64,000 bases of DNA, taken from contig NW_019774781.1 in assembly GCF_001039355.2 (NCBI RefSeq), forward strand, positions 313,519-377,518, written 5' to 3'. How positions within the stretch are numbered: position 1 is the first letter of the stretch; the number at the start of each line of letters is the position of its first letter. Source of the DNA: Lingula anatina (Eukaryota > Brachiopoda > Lingulata > Lingulida > Lingulidae). Of the stretch, positions 1 to 11,778 are shown in pieces. The position numbers and the translations under genes were made by a program. The notes under the pieces were generated by a model. That model searched no databases. It was not told the DNA's origin and saw only the letters and a list, made by a program, of their open reading frames with translations.

Positions 1-470
1 CAGTGAATTATGTGTTTTCATTTTGTTTTGATTAGTGTTAACAACATTTCTATCAAAAAGTGAAGCTTTCAAGAGAGAGAGAGAGAGAGAGGGGGGGCGG
101 CTGGAGAAGAAGAATATATTAACAGTGAATTTTTTAAAGATCAAATAATTCAGAAATTGAAGCTTTCAGAAAGAAAGGGGGAGAGGGCGAGAGGGGGGTG
201 GGCAAAGAAGAATAAGAAACGGATGAAGCAATTCACAAATACTTATCATTCAGGCTTGCTTAGCACACAAGTTTATAGATAGGACTCTGGGAATTGTTTG
301 GGGTAGGGTGTGATATGGTGATGTAGGGAAATTGCTGACATTTCTATACAATTTAACGTTATTTTTGTGACGGTTTTTGCTTTGCCTTGATGTCGCCGTG
401 CTAATCCCTCCATTTTGCTGACCAATAGGGGATAAATGCAACAATTCAAAATATTTTTAGAATATTAACA
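1..470. repeat. Dispersed repeat with GA-rich tract
   Basis: No gene is seen. A GA microsatellite near 73-91 is followed by about 290 bases (180-470) that align by eye with 15540-15745, sharing phrases such as a tttggggtagggt core and a gctaatccctc core. The same repeat therefore lies just upstream of pseudogene copy D and just upstream of the broken copy F, which suggests it travelled with the peptide-gene duplications. Confidence 0.55.
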
Positions 471-512
471 AATATATGTGGTATTCATATTATTGCAAAT
501 GATTGCTCATAT

Positions 513-655
513 CTGAATACTACAAGTATTTTTTCGAGTTTTTTCGAGTAACAATAGATGGCGTACTACGTCTTACTGTGGGTATGAGAAAAATCAGCAT
601 TTTTTCCCAGAGCTGCGCGCTTCCTGGATAAAGATCCCACTTGGACAGGTCAAGT
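513..655 (-). pseudogene. Broken copy F of the eight-cysteine peptide exon
   Basis: The minus strand matches the mature-peptide exon of genes B and C and the sequence just 3' of it (compare 11729-11903). The conserved stretch around the third cysteine (TCPSG) and the SGKNAD motif is still readable, but several cysteine codons have changed, an in-frame stop has appeared near the C-terminal part, and the homology stops abruptly at about 655 before the propeptide and KR site. There is no signal exon nearby. It is a decayed, truncated relic of the cluster, seen directly in the sequence. Confidence 0.7.
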
Positions 656-826
656 AGTCTGATCAGTTAATTAGTTATCACCTATTCTGAATGGCCCCTG
701 AGATGAACAACAACCGTGAGCATTGATGGTTGTACATAATTACTGTTCTGCTAATTACAGTTATAGTTCAGGATGCGGAGAGAGGGGGTGGCAGGAATGT
801 GGCTATCTTCTTAACGGACCAAGATA

Positions 827-1111
827 TACACTGAGACTAAAATTGGAGTCATTTGACTCTCTAGTCAGAGTCCAGCACCCCTTGACCCTCATGTGGCTAT
901 CTTCTTAACGGACCAAGATATACACTGAGACTAAAATTGGAGTCATTTGACTCTCTTGTCAGAGTCCAGCACCCCTTGACCCTCATGGAGTCAATCTGAC
1001 TCTAAAATCAGAGTCAAATTACCGGTGGCCGGTGTCTGGATGACCCCTTTCACCGACTCTTTTCGCTCGCTGGACAGTAAGCCTCGTTTCAGTACTTGTG
1101 ATGGCAAGCAT

Positions 1112-1148
<37 letters not shown>

Positions 1149-1575
1149 CATGCTGTTTATTACCGGATTTACAAATTGTTTGTTATTGCTGTGTTACATC
1201 AAATTCTGTATGGCCTTATGGTTGGAGTGTCCGCTTCCGAAGCTGGAGGAGGCGGTTTCAAGCTCGTCCAGGGACTAAGCATTTCTGATAAACGATACCT
1301 GCTGTCTTCCCGTTTGGCACTTTTATTTTTGTTGTTACCTTTTTCATAATGTGTCAAGGAGTCAAAAATTCCTTAATATGGGGTCATGGTGACTCTTTTG
1401 TAGAGATAAATCAAGGGATTAAGGGATGTGTAAATGGAATCAATTGTGACCCTCCTGGGGGGTCTGGGAGAGCGTTACTCCATCGGAGTCAACTTGACTC
1501 CAATTGGGAGTTATTTTAGGCACCACTGCTGGACTCCAAGTTTGGAGTCACTTGGACTCCGATTTTCTCAGTGTA
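827..1575. mobile_element. Non-autonomous DNA element with terminal inverted repeats
   Basis: The left end begins tacactgaga and carries a ggagtca motif; the right end, read in reverse complement, begins tacactgagaaaa followed by ggagtcc. The interior is full of ggagtc/gactc half-sites and has a (TG)n microsatellite at about 1120-1148. No transposase frame is visible. The left end is itself duplicated: a 94-bp unit at 797-890 is repeated at 891-986. I could not identify a clear target-site duplication, so the superfamily is left open. Confidence 0.55.
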
Positions 1576-3690
1576 CCAACATGTTGCATATCAATAAAAA
1601 TCGTTTTAATTTAAACATATTTTCATTTCATATTCTTATTTTATAATTTAATAGTTGAATAAGGAGATGTAACGCTTCAAATGTTTTCTCAGAGAAAGAT
1701 TCAGACCAGTGACAAAATTAAGTACAACCGCCAACCCATCAAAGATGGCATTTATTCGGTAGATCTAAACTTTGTCTGACGGAATGCGCCTGGGGTTTCA
1801 TTTTATCAGCCACGTTTTCAAACTAGAGGGTAAAATTTCAATTATGGTACTGTAAGAGGTATCGCTGAAGTGATAATTTTATAAAGAGAGGTGCTTAAAC
1901 TGGTGTCCTTGCAATCAGTTATTGGTAGTGGGTTCATTGGTCAAAGTGAGTCTAGAAATAAATGTATTGTCATTCTATTCCGGGAGTGAAAATAGCAAAC
2001 AATGTATACGTAAAAAGATTTCGATGGGAATGAAGAACTTCATAGCATACAGAAAGTTGAAAACTTTAAAAAAAGAAGGACTAGCTGTCAACGTTGACAA
2101 TTGCCAGAGGGAGATTCCCTGTTGAAACGCTGTTCCTTTTTTTAAATGAACTGTTATTAATGCTCAGGAATGTAGGGCCTCGGGTCATTTTCTTTAAATA
2201 TGTAAGCAGTTTGCTCTAATCAAATACTTTGACTACCCAAATTAATATAAGAAAAATGAAATCGGCAAATAAGTAATTGGTTAAATTTCGATTTAAGTCT
2301 TTCAATGTTTCGAGAATTTAATCAACTGTTTTGCATCTTGGTAATTGTAGCATCCTGTTTTAATCAATAATCATATTTCAGTGTCTGTCGTGTCGCTTTC
2401 ATCGTGGATTTAGCTGCTTTCACGTAGTTGGCCTAACTTTCTACATATATGTATATGTTGTTGAGATTTCTTTGTAAATTACCAATAATCTCATTTCATA
2501 AAAATTCAAATTTTCAATTATCAAATCAAATTATCCCAGTGTCCTTCAATCCGTAATCTGGACAACTTATTTTTTTAAATGATCGGTACAAGCTTTTTTC
2601 CCATGACAACACTAACATGCCTGAACATAGTGTTCAGGATGTTACTCACACAAGGACACGACGCAATTTTAATTTGTCTTTTGGGTATTTACTCTCTATT
2701 GTTTACTGCGTCACTACCCTCCATCAATAAAACTAACATAACATGTGACGGCACATTATCGGGAATGAAATCAAGGCACATTCTAGAGAGGAAAGAAAGA
2801 AAAGCCTGATAGATCGGGAGTTTTTTTTTTTTAGTTCGAATCGGAAAATACGTCACCAAATCGGGGAGATCGGTAGTGCGTTGACAGGCTTGCGCGAGGC
2901 GGTTGCAGATTTAAACGTTTATTACGTGTGACATGAAGGTTTTTTCTAACAATCATCATTATTAATTGCCATAGTTTATTCTAAACTCTCGCTAAAATGA
3001 TGGAACAAACTAACAGAACATTGCATCAGCGATTTCAATAAGTTCAAACTAAGACTTCATATGGTAGTCATATGGCGAAAACTTAACATAAACAAATTAC
3101 AATTAACCTGTAAAGCCTGAAGGAATATATCTTTGAACCGATCAAATTGTAGAATTTAAATGGCAGGCTTCTTTCGTTTTGCGGCATCCCATAAGTAGGT
3201 TTAAAGTAACTTGCCTCCACAGAAAAATCTTTTCATAAAGACCAAACTAAACCGGGTTATGTTTTCTTACGGTAAACCATAGACTGTCTTTAATTTCATT
3301 TTGTAACTCATACTTTACAAGCAGAGTATCCATGCTCAAGTGCAACCTTGCCGGACTCGTAATATATAGTGCATGCAAATGCGGTTTTCTTATCCAAACC
3401 TGTTCTTTCAGATAAACATGAATGATGGACACGTTTTGAATTGTCATGGTTAGTCAGCTTAACTTAAGAATGACATCCTGTTATGTGAGCACGAACGATT
3501 GTGTTGAGGCAAAAGCGATGAAGTTTTTTGTATAAAGCACCGTTTCTCTTTTTTCACTATTTAATTGCCAATAGTGAAGAAAATGCTTTTTTTAAAAAAA
3601 GAAGAAAATTTAAACTTAGGATTAAAAACTACTTTTTTTCTAATGAGAAAGATGCCATTTGTCCTAGTATGTATTAAAAAACATTAAACC
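1576..3690. other. Intergenic, no gene seen
   Basis: AT-rich sequence with only short stop-bounded frames and no splice-supported coding segment, RNA gene or element ends that I can defend. Confidence 0.4.
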
Positions 3691-3737
3691 CTAAAATTTT
3701 TTGCCTTGGTCTATCAACTTCCTTATGTTCTTTATTG

Positions 3738-3847
3738 TATAAATACCGCAGCACTGACAAACCATTTCCCACACGAGAGGTTCTATTGGTAGAGCAAAGA
3801 GTGAAACACGTTTCGGAGCTGCAAGCGAACCAAAGGCTGATAAAAGG
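3738..3847 (+). promoter_or_regulatory. Candidate TATA promoter and non-coding first exon
   Basis: A TATAAATA box at 3738-3745 is followed, about 100 bases on, by a strong donor (AAAGG then gtgagt at 3848). There is no ATG-initiated frame running to the donor. The distance from this donor to the signal-peptide exon of gene A (acceptor at 6276) is about 2.4 kb, close to the 2.2 kb separating a similar TATA and first exon from gene G. Assignment to gene A is inference. Confidence 0.3.
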
Positions 3848-4249
3848 GTGAGTTGTATACGCCACTGTTTAAGTTGTCTGCCTGTCTTTGCTCTGCACAA
3901 ATATTGCTTCTTTCTCTTTCTTACTTTCTTTTTTTTCTTTCTTTCCTTTTTTTTGTGCTTGTTGCATAATTTACTTATGATAAGAAACGCTCCTTAACAG
4001 CCCCCGAAAGTAAAAGTAAAAGGGCTGTTAAATCTTGTTATCAAGTTACACATTAAGTTTAGAACTGTTTGCACATGAAACATTCCAAAGTCATTTTTTG
4101 TCTTCACATCCTGCAAGAAAATGACTCGTCATTTAGAACTACATTTTAAAAATGGGTTTAAAGAACGAATCCACGCGATTTAATGATTCGTGAGTAGGTT
4201 AAATTACATTTCTTTCTCGAGGACAATCCGTTTTGACGGAACAGCCACG

Positions 4250-4477
4250 TATAAATAACCGTAAGGAATCAAAATCGAAATGACACGTTTCCTTTTCGTG
4301 CGCTTCCTCAGTATACTGTATGTAAATTCAACAAGTAGGAAAATTTTCTTTCATCGACAGGAATAGTGTTTCAGTCGAGTTCAAATGACCACCGCAATGG
4401 TGATGTTACCATTGGCATTCGTTGTGCTTGGAGTACAGACCGTTGTTGGTGATTTATTGGGCCTGATATTTTCTTAA
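4250..4477 (+). CDS. Possible first exon of a secreted protein
   Basis: A TATAAATA box at 4250-4257 lies 128 bases upstream of an ATG at 4385 that opens a 30-codon frame ending at 4477. The peptide starts MTTAMVMLPLAFVVLGVQ and looks like a signal peptide: a short start followed by a long hydrophobic core. A weak donor (G then gtgatt) sits at about 4448, so the frame could continue in a downstream exon, but I found no convincing partner exon in the right phase. It may be an isolated relic or chance. No function is proposed. Confidence 0.22.
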
Positions 4478-5305
4478 CAGACTGATTTTTTTAAAATTTT
4501 CAAGTACATACTCTTTTTTATTTTTCTTGTTATTTTTTGTTTACATTGTTTTACTGGATGTTTTTATCAGCTTTGTTTTAGATTTCCTTTTCAGTTATCC
4601 AATTCTCTATCAATTCATTGCCTCCGCCAAGGTGACATGTTTTTTTTTTTTTTTTTTTNTGTCTGATTTTTGCTGTGATTACTGCCTTCAGTTCACCAAA
4701 AATTAGGGAAATCACCAAAGAGGAAAGTGTTGGAATAATTGACAATTTTGCGCAACGCCGCGGAGGCCATTTAGAGCATATTTTGGAAAGAACATGGCTT
4801 TTATGTCAAGCGACCAAAACAACTGTAACTTTGGGAAATGATCATACGCAGACTGAACTTTAAGTTCAGCAACTTTCTTGAAATTTGGTGGTCCTTTTTA
4901 AGATTTTATAAATTTTTAATGATTCTGTTTTTTTTTTTTGGTTCCGTCTGTTTGCTTGTTTATTTGCAACAATCTGCAAAAGAAATTGCCTTTGGTAAGA
5001 TCCTGAAGCGTGATTTTATTATAACATATCACATAAGGCGGAAATTGGTATTAGTCATGCATTGTGGTTTCAATTTTTAATCACGCTGCATTTTGAATGG
5101 CGTGCAGTGTTCCAAATCATATTTTCTGGAAAACAGCGATTAACAGACTTCTCAGAAGTATAAATACGATTTCCATTTATGCCCATCCCTGTCGATCACG
5201 ACTGAAATTCTATTAATAAAGGCATGATCCTCTGGTTATCCATTCCAGTTTCACAAAAAAAACTTAAGTCCGGTTCCCTGGCTAATAGCTTAATTACCAA
5301 GGTTA

Positions 5306-5409
5306 CATGGTCACATGCACACATCTTACCCTATCAGGAACAGTGTTACAACACTCTCATGGTCACATGCACACATCTTACCCTATCAGGAACAGTGTTA
5401 CAGCATTCT
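5306..5409. repeat. Two-copy 52-bp tandem duplication
   Basis: The unit starting catggtcacatgcacac at 5306 is repeated at 5358 with almost no change. It lies in otherwise featureless AT-rich sequence between 4480 and 6270, where I see no gene. Confidence 0.8.
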
Positions 5410-6287
5410 CACGGAAATCCTAGTCAAATAATCCAGGGAGCAGATCACGACTTAGTTTTTTTTTTCTTTTTGAAACCGGGGCCTGGCATCCTGGAAGCAT
5501 TGATTTTGTTGTTTACTTTAGGTTTTTAATTTGTGTGCTTGTTGGGGGGGCAACGATTAAGAAAGTGAAACATTGATAAACATGTTTAAGAATAAAATTT
5601 GTTGGCATTTCATGAGTGAAAAAAGAAGATAATAAAAAAGGTTAAAACGGGTATAGAAACTCTCAAGTTGACAAAAAAAGTCAAAAACTTTTAAAAGAAC
5701 GAAGATTTTCCCAAAGCGGTTGCAGATGGATTATTTATCAGAAGGGCCATTTAAAAAAGATTGGTTAATTTTCTTCTCAAAGCTCAATACTAAATCTTTT
5801 TCACAAATAATTAGATTATATTTTTGAGCAACAGGGCTGAAAGAAAGAAGTTAAGTTTTGAAATGAAATTAATTTAAGAAGTGATATTCCAAATCTTCCA
5901 AGAGAATGAAGGAAAGACATGACTGATCTGCAGTTTATATAAGTAAAATATTCAGCTGTACTTATTAAAATTATGTTTTCATGGCTGATATTTCTCAAAA
6001 CATTTCAATTTAAAATAGTGAACCATTTTTTCTTGAATAATACATACGGATAAAATATTTAATATACTCCAGAATTTTTTTACAAATTTTCAGATAGTTA
6101 ATTCAAATAAAACCAATACTTTTAAATTACTCATAACTTATCTCAATAAAATTCTTATTTCTTCTTATGCAGTATTTTCTGATACAATTATCATTATTAT
6201 AATTCTTACCGTTACTTTTTACATCAGTAATTAGTTGTCTTTCATGAAATTTCATTTCATTTTCATCTTTTTACAGTTTAACGCAAA

Positions 6288-7082
6288 ATGGAGACCCAAG
6301 TGTTGATCTGTTTCTTTGTCGTGCTCTACCTGGCGACTGTCTCGGTCGCAGCTCCTGTGGACGAATCTCAAAGCGTGCAGGACAAAAGTAACGAGGTAAA
6401 GATTTCAACTGTAAAATAGAGCTACTGAAATAATCACAATCACCACAAAGTTGCTAAACTATTGTCTTATTTGAACTATGTGTTTTTTCCCTCTTAGATA
6501 CATTACTTCTTTTTGAAATATGCAGTATGGTTGTCTACCGAAGCATTTTTTTAATTTTTCAACAAAGTGGAAAATGGTCAATAGAGCGATTTTCATCACA
6601 ATCATTGTATTGCATGAAATTGCACTCTTTGTGCTGTTATTCCATATGACAACTGTCAGATTGCATGGACCTTCTATACACCTGATTCTATCCTCTGCAT
6701 TCAAAACAATTCATGTATTTAAACGGTTTTTGCATAGAGAAAAATGTCCATTCTTTGGCGTTCAAAAATACATCCAGTTTCACAAAAACATAAGGCACTC
6801 AAACTTGAGAAACTTTATTTTAAGCATTTTAAAAAGACTTTAATTCCAGTGAGTAGAAACTCCTTTTAGACAGTCTCTCACATTTTATTGTTTTTATTGT
6901 TGTAGGCAATGGTAAGAGCCAAACGTGGATCATGTTTTTGGAGTTGCGGTTCCTATGGTACCTTCTTGACCTGCCCAGGTGGGTTCGTCGTCCGGGGAGC
7001 TTGTGGCTCTGGGAAAAATGCGGATTGTTCTCGTACCCACTGCGGCCGAGGCACCTACCACGCCATCTATTGTTGTAATTAG
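6288..7082 (+). CDS. Gene A: secreted eight-cysteine defensin-like peptide
   Basis: Two coding exons, 6288-6395 and 6906-7082, joined in phase 0 (donor gtaaag, acceptor tgtag), give a 94-residue precursor. Exon 1 encodes METQVLICFFVVLYLATVSV, a clear signal peptide, then an acidic propeptide. Exon 2 opens with AMVRAKR; the Lys-Arg is a probable processing site releasing a cationic peptide of about 51 residues. Its cysteines are spaced C-x3-C-x8-C-x9-C-x7-C-x4-C-x9-CC. An acceptor lies just before the 5'UTR bases at 6277, so an upstream non-coding exon is expected. A polyadenylation signal AATAAA is at 7279-7284. Signal plus propeptide plus KR plus Cys-rich domain is typical of host-defence peptides; that role is inference. 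It is the most divergent copy between cysteines compared with B and C. No named family is assigned. Confidence 0.85.
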
Positions 7083-7335
7083 TAATTTCGACAGCCAGAA
7101 ATGCGAGCAATAGCCGAAGTGCACAGAACATTGCGCAAGAATGCTTTCATTAACCATGCAAAATTTTCAAATGGTTTGATCCATTTTGATGCATTAATTA
7201 TAAGATATAAACTTACCTGAAAACTGTTTATCTTTGATGTTTTGGCCGGCTTTCACTTTTCACTTCTCAAATGGAAAAAATAAAATTATTGAGCTTCTGA
7301 AAATTGCGTGTTGCCGTTGTGATTTTTCCCATTTG

Positions 7336-10163
7336 ATAATATTTCTTCTGTTTGTTTCAGTACTTCACCTGTATTATAAAGGATGCATCTTCGGTGACTA
7401 ACCCATGCGTCTCTGAAATAAAGGTCTATCCTACCATGTGATATCACAAGGGTCTCTGTAGTATAGCCTGCTACAAAGCAAAGTCGATTTAACCAATTTG
7501 AAAAAGACTACTAAAGATCCCTGTGGTCAAGGGATCAAATATGGAAATCAATTTTCAGTGGATTTTCATGAAGTCAGTTCTTCGTGATCCTCCAATACTC
7601 AAAATACTGGTTCGAACACCAAAGCATTAGCCACATATTAAATCAAGTAAGCGCTTTTTGATTAAAAGTATCGTACAAGGTTTGAACCTCGAATTAATTT
7701 TTTTATTGAAAAAAAGTAATTTCTTCTTACATAAACCATTGCTCAACCAATCCCAGCACTTGGGAAGATGCTTTATATAATTTCTAATTAAATAATCTCA
7801 CTTTAAATGGCTGACCAGTCATTTAGAACGTCAAGTCTTCCTATATTTTTCAAAAAGAAATATCCATGTCAAGCACTTTGTTTTGAGGGGTTTTATTTGG
7901 TCGTATATGAACTGAGAAGGACTAAGTGGTTTTGAGAGATATGCGGGCAATGAGAATATGACTTTTTGACATATTCAAATGCAATCAGTACACTTTTGAA
8001 GAAATCGAAAAAAAATGATGATATAATTTTTATTCCTCTTAATTGGCTATTTGATTCACCAGTTTTACACATGCGGACGTACACCTGATCTTGCATGTCA
8101 TTCTCCGCAATAATTTTACGAAAACGCCTATCCTTCGGCACCAAGATGAACTAATAATAAGAATAATAATAATAATAATAATAATAATTTATTTCCAAGA
8201 ACTAATAGTTAAAAATCCATATAGAATGTTCAGTAGATTTAACAGGGATAAAATGGGCAGAATGAGATGAATAAATATGAGCAGAATCAGATAGTAAAAT
8301 ATATACATGTAGGAAAAGATAAAAAGCCAGTCAATAAATCTAATTAACAAGATACAGCGTATAATTGCTAAAACTCGGCAATTCAAATTGCAAAGAAATA
8401 AAATGTATTTTATGCCTTAATGAGCATCTATACATATACATGTATAAAAATAACCCTTTCTTCTGTTAATCTACAAATTAGTTCTTTTCTAAGGAGTGTT
8501 GTACCGTCGTGTTTTTCTGATGTTCGTTGTGCAGCGAAACAACTTGAAGTAATTATTGGATTTCTAGCACTGAGCCTCAAGGCCTTAGAGCTTTTCAGAG
8601 CTTTGGAGCTTTTCAATTAATTATTATATGTGTACTGAGGACCGATGTGAACATGGGCAACGCAGTGGTACTGCTTGTGAGAGGGGGGGGGGAGACGACG
8701 CTTTTGTCCATGAGCTTGCTGACCAGCTCAGACTTAAGGCAGCTGCAAAGGAGGCTTGTCTACGTCGACTAGCAACAAATAAAAAACGATTTAAGTTTCC
8801 TGTAAAACGGGGGCCTGGTAAATTTGAGACCAATCCATATAAGTGGCAATGTGAAGGACAACTTTTTATAAAACATCATGCTTCAAGTCTTGTTCTCCTT
8901 TTTTCTATTAAAATCATACAGCTCTTGTCAAACAGGGTTGATGAAAGTTCAATGCAAAGTAGCAATAACATGAACAACGACTCCGGCCAATAATGATTGT
9001 ATGTAACTACAGTTCCATTATATCATTTATATATGTAATAAACGTAGTCGTGATCAGACCGTCTTAAGAAAAATGAAAATAAGTTTAAACGTTTATATTA
9101 TGGCTTATTTCGAGGTCAACATTTAAAAATGTCACATGTAATACATGACTATCATCAATGAATTCAAAACATTATAGATTATTATGAAGTAGAATTGTGT
9201 ACAAAATTTAAAATAATTTTGGCCACGCCTGTTCTGGGCCTTCCCACGTCTACCAAAACTGGTAACGAAATGCGGGTGCGCAGGCTCCTCGTGTTATAAA
9301 CTATTCTAAGACTTGCACTGAGCATCTTATCAATGAAGAAAAACACATCCACAGGGTAGTGACGGTTCCGTGGTTTTCACTGTCGTCCTATACCGCCAAG
9401 CCATTACATGTATACTGACAGTCAATGAAACGCTCAGAAAAACTTTCTGGTACTTTTTTTACCGAGAAACGATTCCAATCATATAAACGAGTACAAATAC
9501 ACTTGTTTGGTCATAAGAGAGTCACCTTGTTTGACTGAATAATGGGTCATATTTCACACGAAAAATGTTATTTTCTTAATGTTCCAAAGGAACTTAAAAT
9601 ATCATTTGATAAAGAAACGATGCGTTTTCATTGGCTGTCAGTATATATTTTCTCTGAGGCGTACGTATCCAGGGGTTTTGACCTACAAATCAAGTTTTCC
9701 TTCAAAGAATTTTTCTGAAACTTACAAATACTTACTCGACCAAATTCTTTTACTTGGGTTTATGATGTTTAATACCATTTAATAGAAGAATTTGATTTTG
9801 AAGGAATGGCCAGTTATGTATAAACCAAGTCTCTGTGTATATTTCAATAGGAAATATGGACATCAGGCACTTTCTTTTGACAGTTTATAATGTTTTCAAG
9901 GTTTACATTGGGAAGGACTCGGCAGTGTGCAGGATATACAGACGGAGAAAATATGACATTGGGACATTTTCAAATGCAAAAAGTACGAGTACACCTTTCA
10001 GATGATAATAATGATGATAATAATGATGCAATTTTTATACCATTTAATTGTCTTTTTGGTCAACCATTTTAATACATCCTAAAGATACATGTATGTCACT
10101 CGAGGGTCGTATTTTGTACGTGTAATACCCAGGGCCCCTTTCAGAAAACAAACAGAAAACTAC
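7336..10163. repeat. Segmental duplication, unit 1 left part
   Basis: This block downstream of gene A is repeated at 16416-19128 with high identity. Differences seen by eye include about 200 bases present only here (roughly 8012-8215, including an AAT microsatellite) and 92 bases present only in the other copy (17677-17768). Apart from a short unclassified frame, no gene is seen in it. Confidence 0.85.
8628..8993 (+). other. Unclassified open frame inside the duplication
   Basis: A 121-codon frame starting MCTEDRCEHGQRSG, with an Ala/Lys-rich patch (RLKAAAKEACLRR) and a basic stretch (FKFPVKRGPGKF). The sister copy (17520-17960) is interrupted by the 92-bp insertion and a G-run length difference, so the frame is not conserved between copies. 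I recognise no domain. It may be a retroposed fragment or chance; a functional gene is unlikely. Confidence 0.2.
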
Positions 10164-11535
10164 AATTAAGATAATTAATTGTATTTATGTAGGAAATGGT
10201 TTGTTTTTAGTGGTGGTAATAGCTTTGTTGGTAATCCATCTACGCTTTGTTTATAGGAAGTAGTCTGGGTTTAGGTCTTGTGTCTGCACATTTTGATCTT
10301 AGTAGTTGACCAAGGCAAGGTGATAACAGATGTCCAGGGTCAAATTGTCTTAGCTGCTGTGTATCTAGGCACACAGTTAATTTTATATGAGTTTTAGGAA
10401 ACTACTTCTTGCGAGCTGCATCAGCGAGAAGTCATTCAGCCTTTTAGCTGCGATGATATGTACACGCAATTTCAGCAGCTTCACAGTATTATAATTTCTT
10501 GCGTTTCTTTATTTTAATTTTACATTGGTTACCAGCCATCAACTTTTGTGATTTCAAGATTTGGGGACGGCCAGTTTCTTGATACTTGGTGACTGTATTT
10601 TCTTCGGATATTATTCTGTTTTTCCAAGCCACCAGTTTTGTTATCAAGTTTCGGCGACGGCTGTTTCCTTTTATTTGGGAGACTTCAACTTCAAGTTCTT
10701 GGATCATACACAGGCCAGTAATTTTATATTATCTTCATTTCCCCCTTATTCACGTGTTCTAATAATCAGATTTATAGTCTGTCATGTGNNNNNNNNNNNN
10801 NNNNNNNNNNNNNNNNNNNNNNNNNNNNNNNNNNNNNNNNNNNNNNNNNNNNNNNNNNNNNNNNNNNNNNNNNNNNNNNNNNNNNNNNNNNNNNNNNNNN
10901 NNNNNNNNNNNNNNNNNNNNNNNNNNNNNNNNNNNNNNNNNNNNNNNNNNNNNNNNNNNNNNNNNNNNNNNNNNNNNNNNNNNNNNNAAAAAAAAAAAAT
11001 GTTAACGGGATGGGTCACCATTTTATTACCTTTTACCCTATTGGGCTCCCCTATTTTTATTCATGGTTGCCAGTTTCTATTCCTTCCCCCCAATCAACTG
11101 TACCTTTTCTTTCTAGGATGTGGATTTGCAGTTACACACTAAATTTTTATTTAGTAGCACATAGTTCAGATGTCAGATCGAATGTGGTTTATCATTCCAA
11201 TCTTTAACAAGCACTCCTCGGTTGGCGGGGATGTGAGTTTCTCTCACATCTTATGGCCTTTTTATTTTTATTTGTGCCAACTTTTTGCTCCTTAAGCTGT
11301 TGTTATTACTTATAATTTTCTTCATTAATTTGGTTACACTTATTACACTTTATTAATTTTATATTATGGCACTTATATAGTTGGGGAGATGTTATATTAT
11401 CTCCCCAGTTTTGTAACTACGTATTTTATTAGCTTCGTCATTAATAAATGACAATTATCAATCATATGGACTTTTCTTATTTACTTTGGAGCAAAAACAG
11501 CTTCGTTGTGCTTGTTAACATTTGGCTACATAAAT
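10164..11535. mobile_element. Insertion present in unit 1 only, with assembly gap
   Basis: In unit 2 the sequence runs directly from the cagaaa end of one block to tatcactgtcc (about 19130); in unit 1 about 1.37 kb separates the same two points. The insert includes an N gap (10789-10987) and a short stem ggggagat/atctcccc near 11385-11405. No transposase frame or clear terminal repeats are visible, so it could be an insertion in unit 1 or a precise deletion in unit 2. Confidence 0.5.
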
Positions 11536-11778
11536 ATCACTGTCCAATGAACTAAATCACATCGAAAACACGCAATATTTAGAAGGTCATTTTTTATTTT
11601 TTCAACTGCAAAGTGAAAGCAGGCCAAAACAGCAAAGATAATAAATCAAATTGTTTCCGAATAAGTTTCATCTTATGCATCAAATCAATTCAAAATTATG
11701 CACAGTTGACAAGAGCATTCTTGTGTATTTATCTGAATACTGCGGATATTTTGTTTTTCGCGTTTATGGCTTTCAAGT

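Noticed and set aside
1025-1349. Frames with poly Cys-Val
   Set aside because: They run through the (TG)n microsatellite of the inverted-repeat element.
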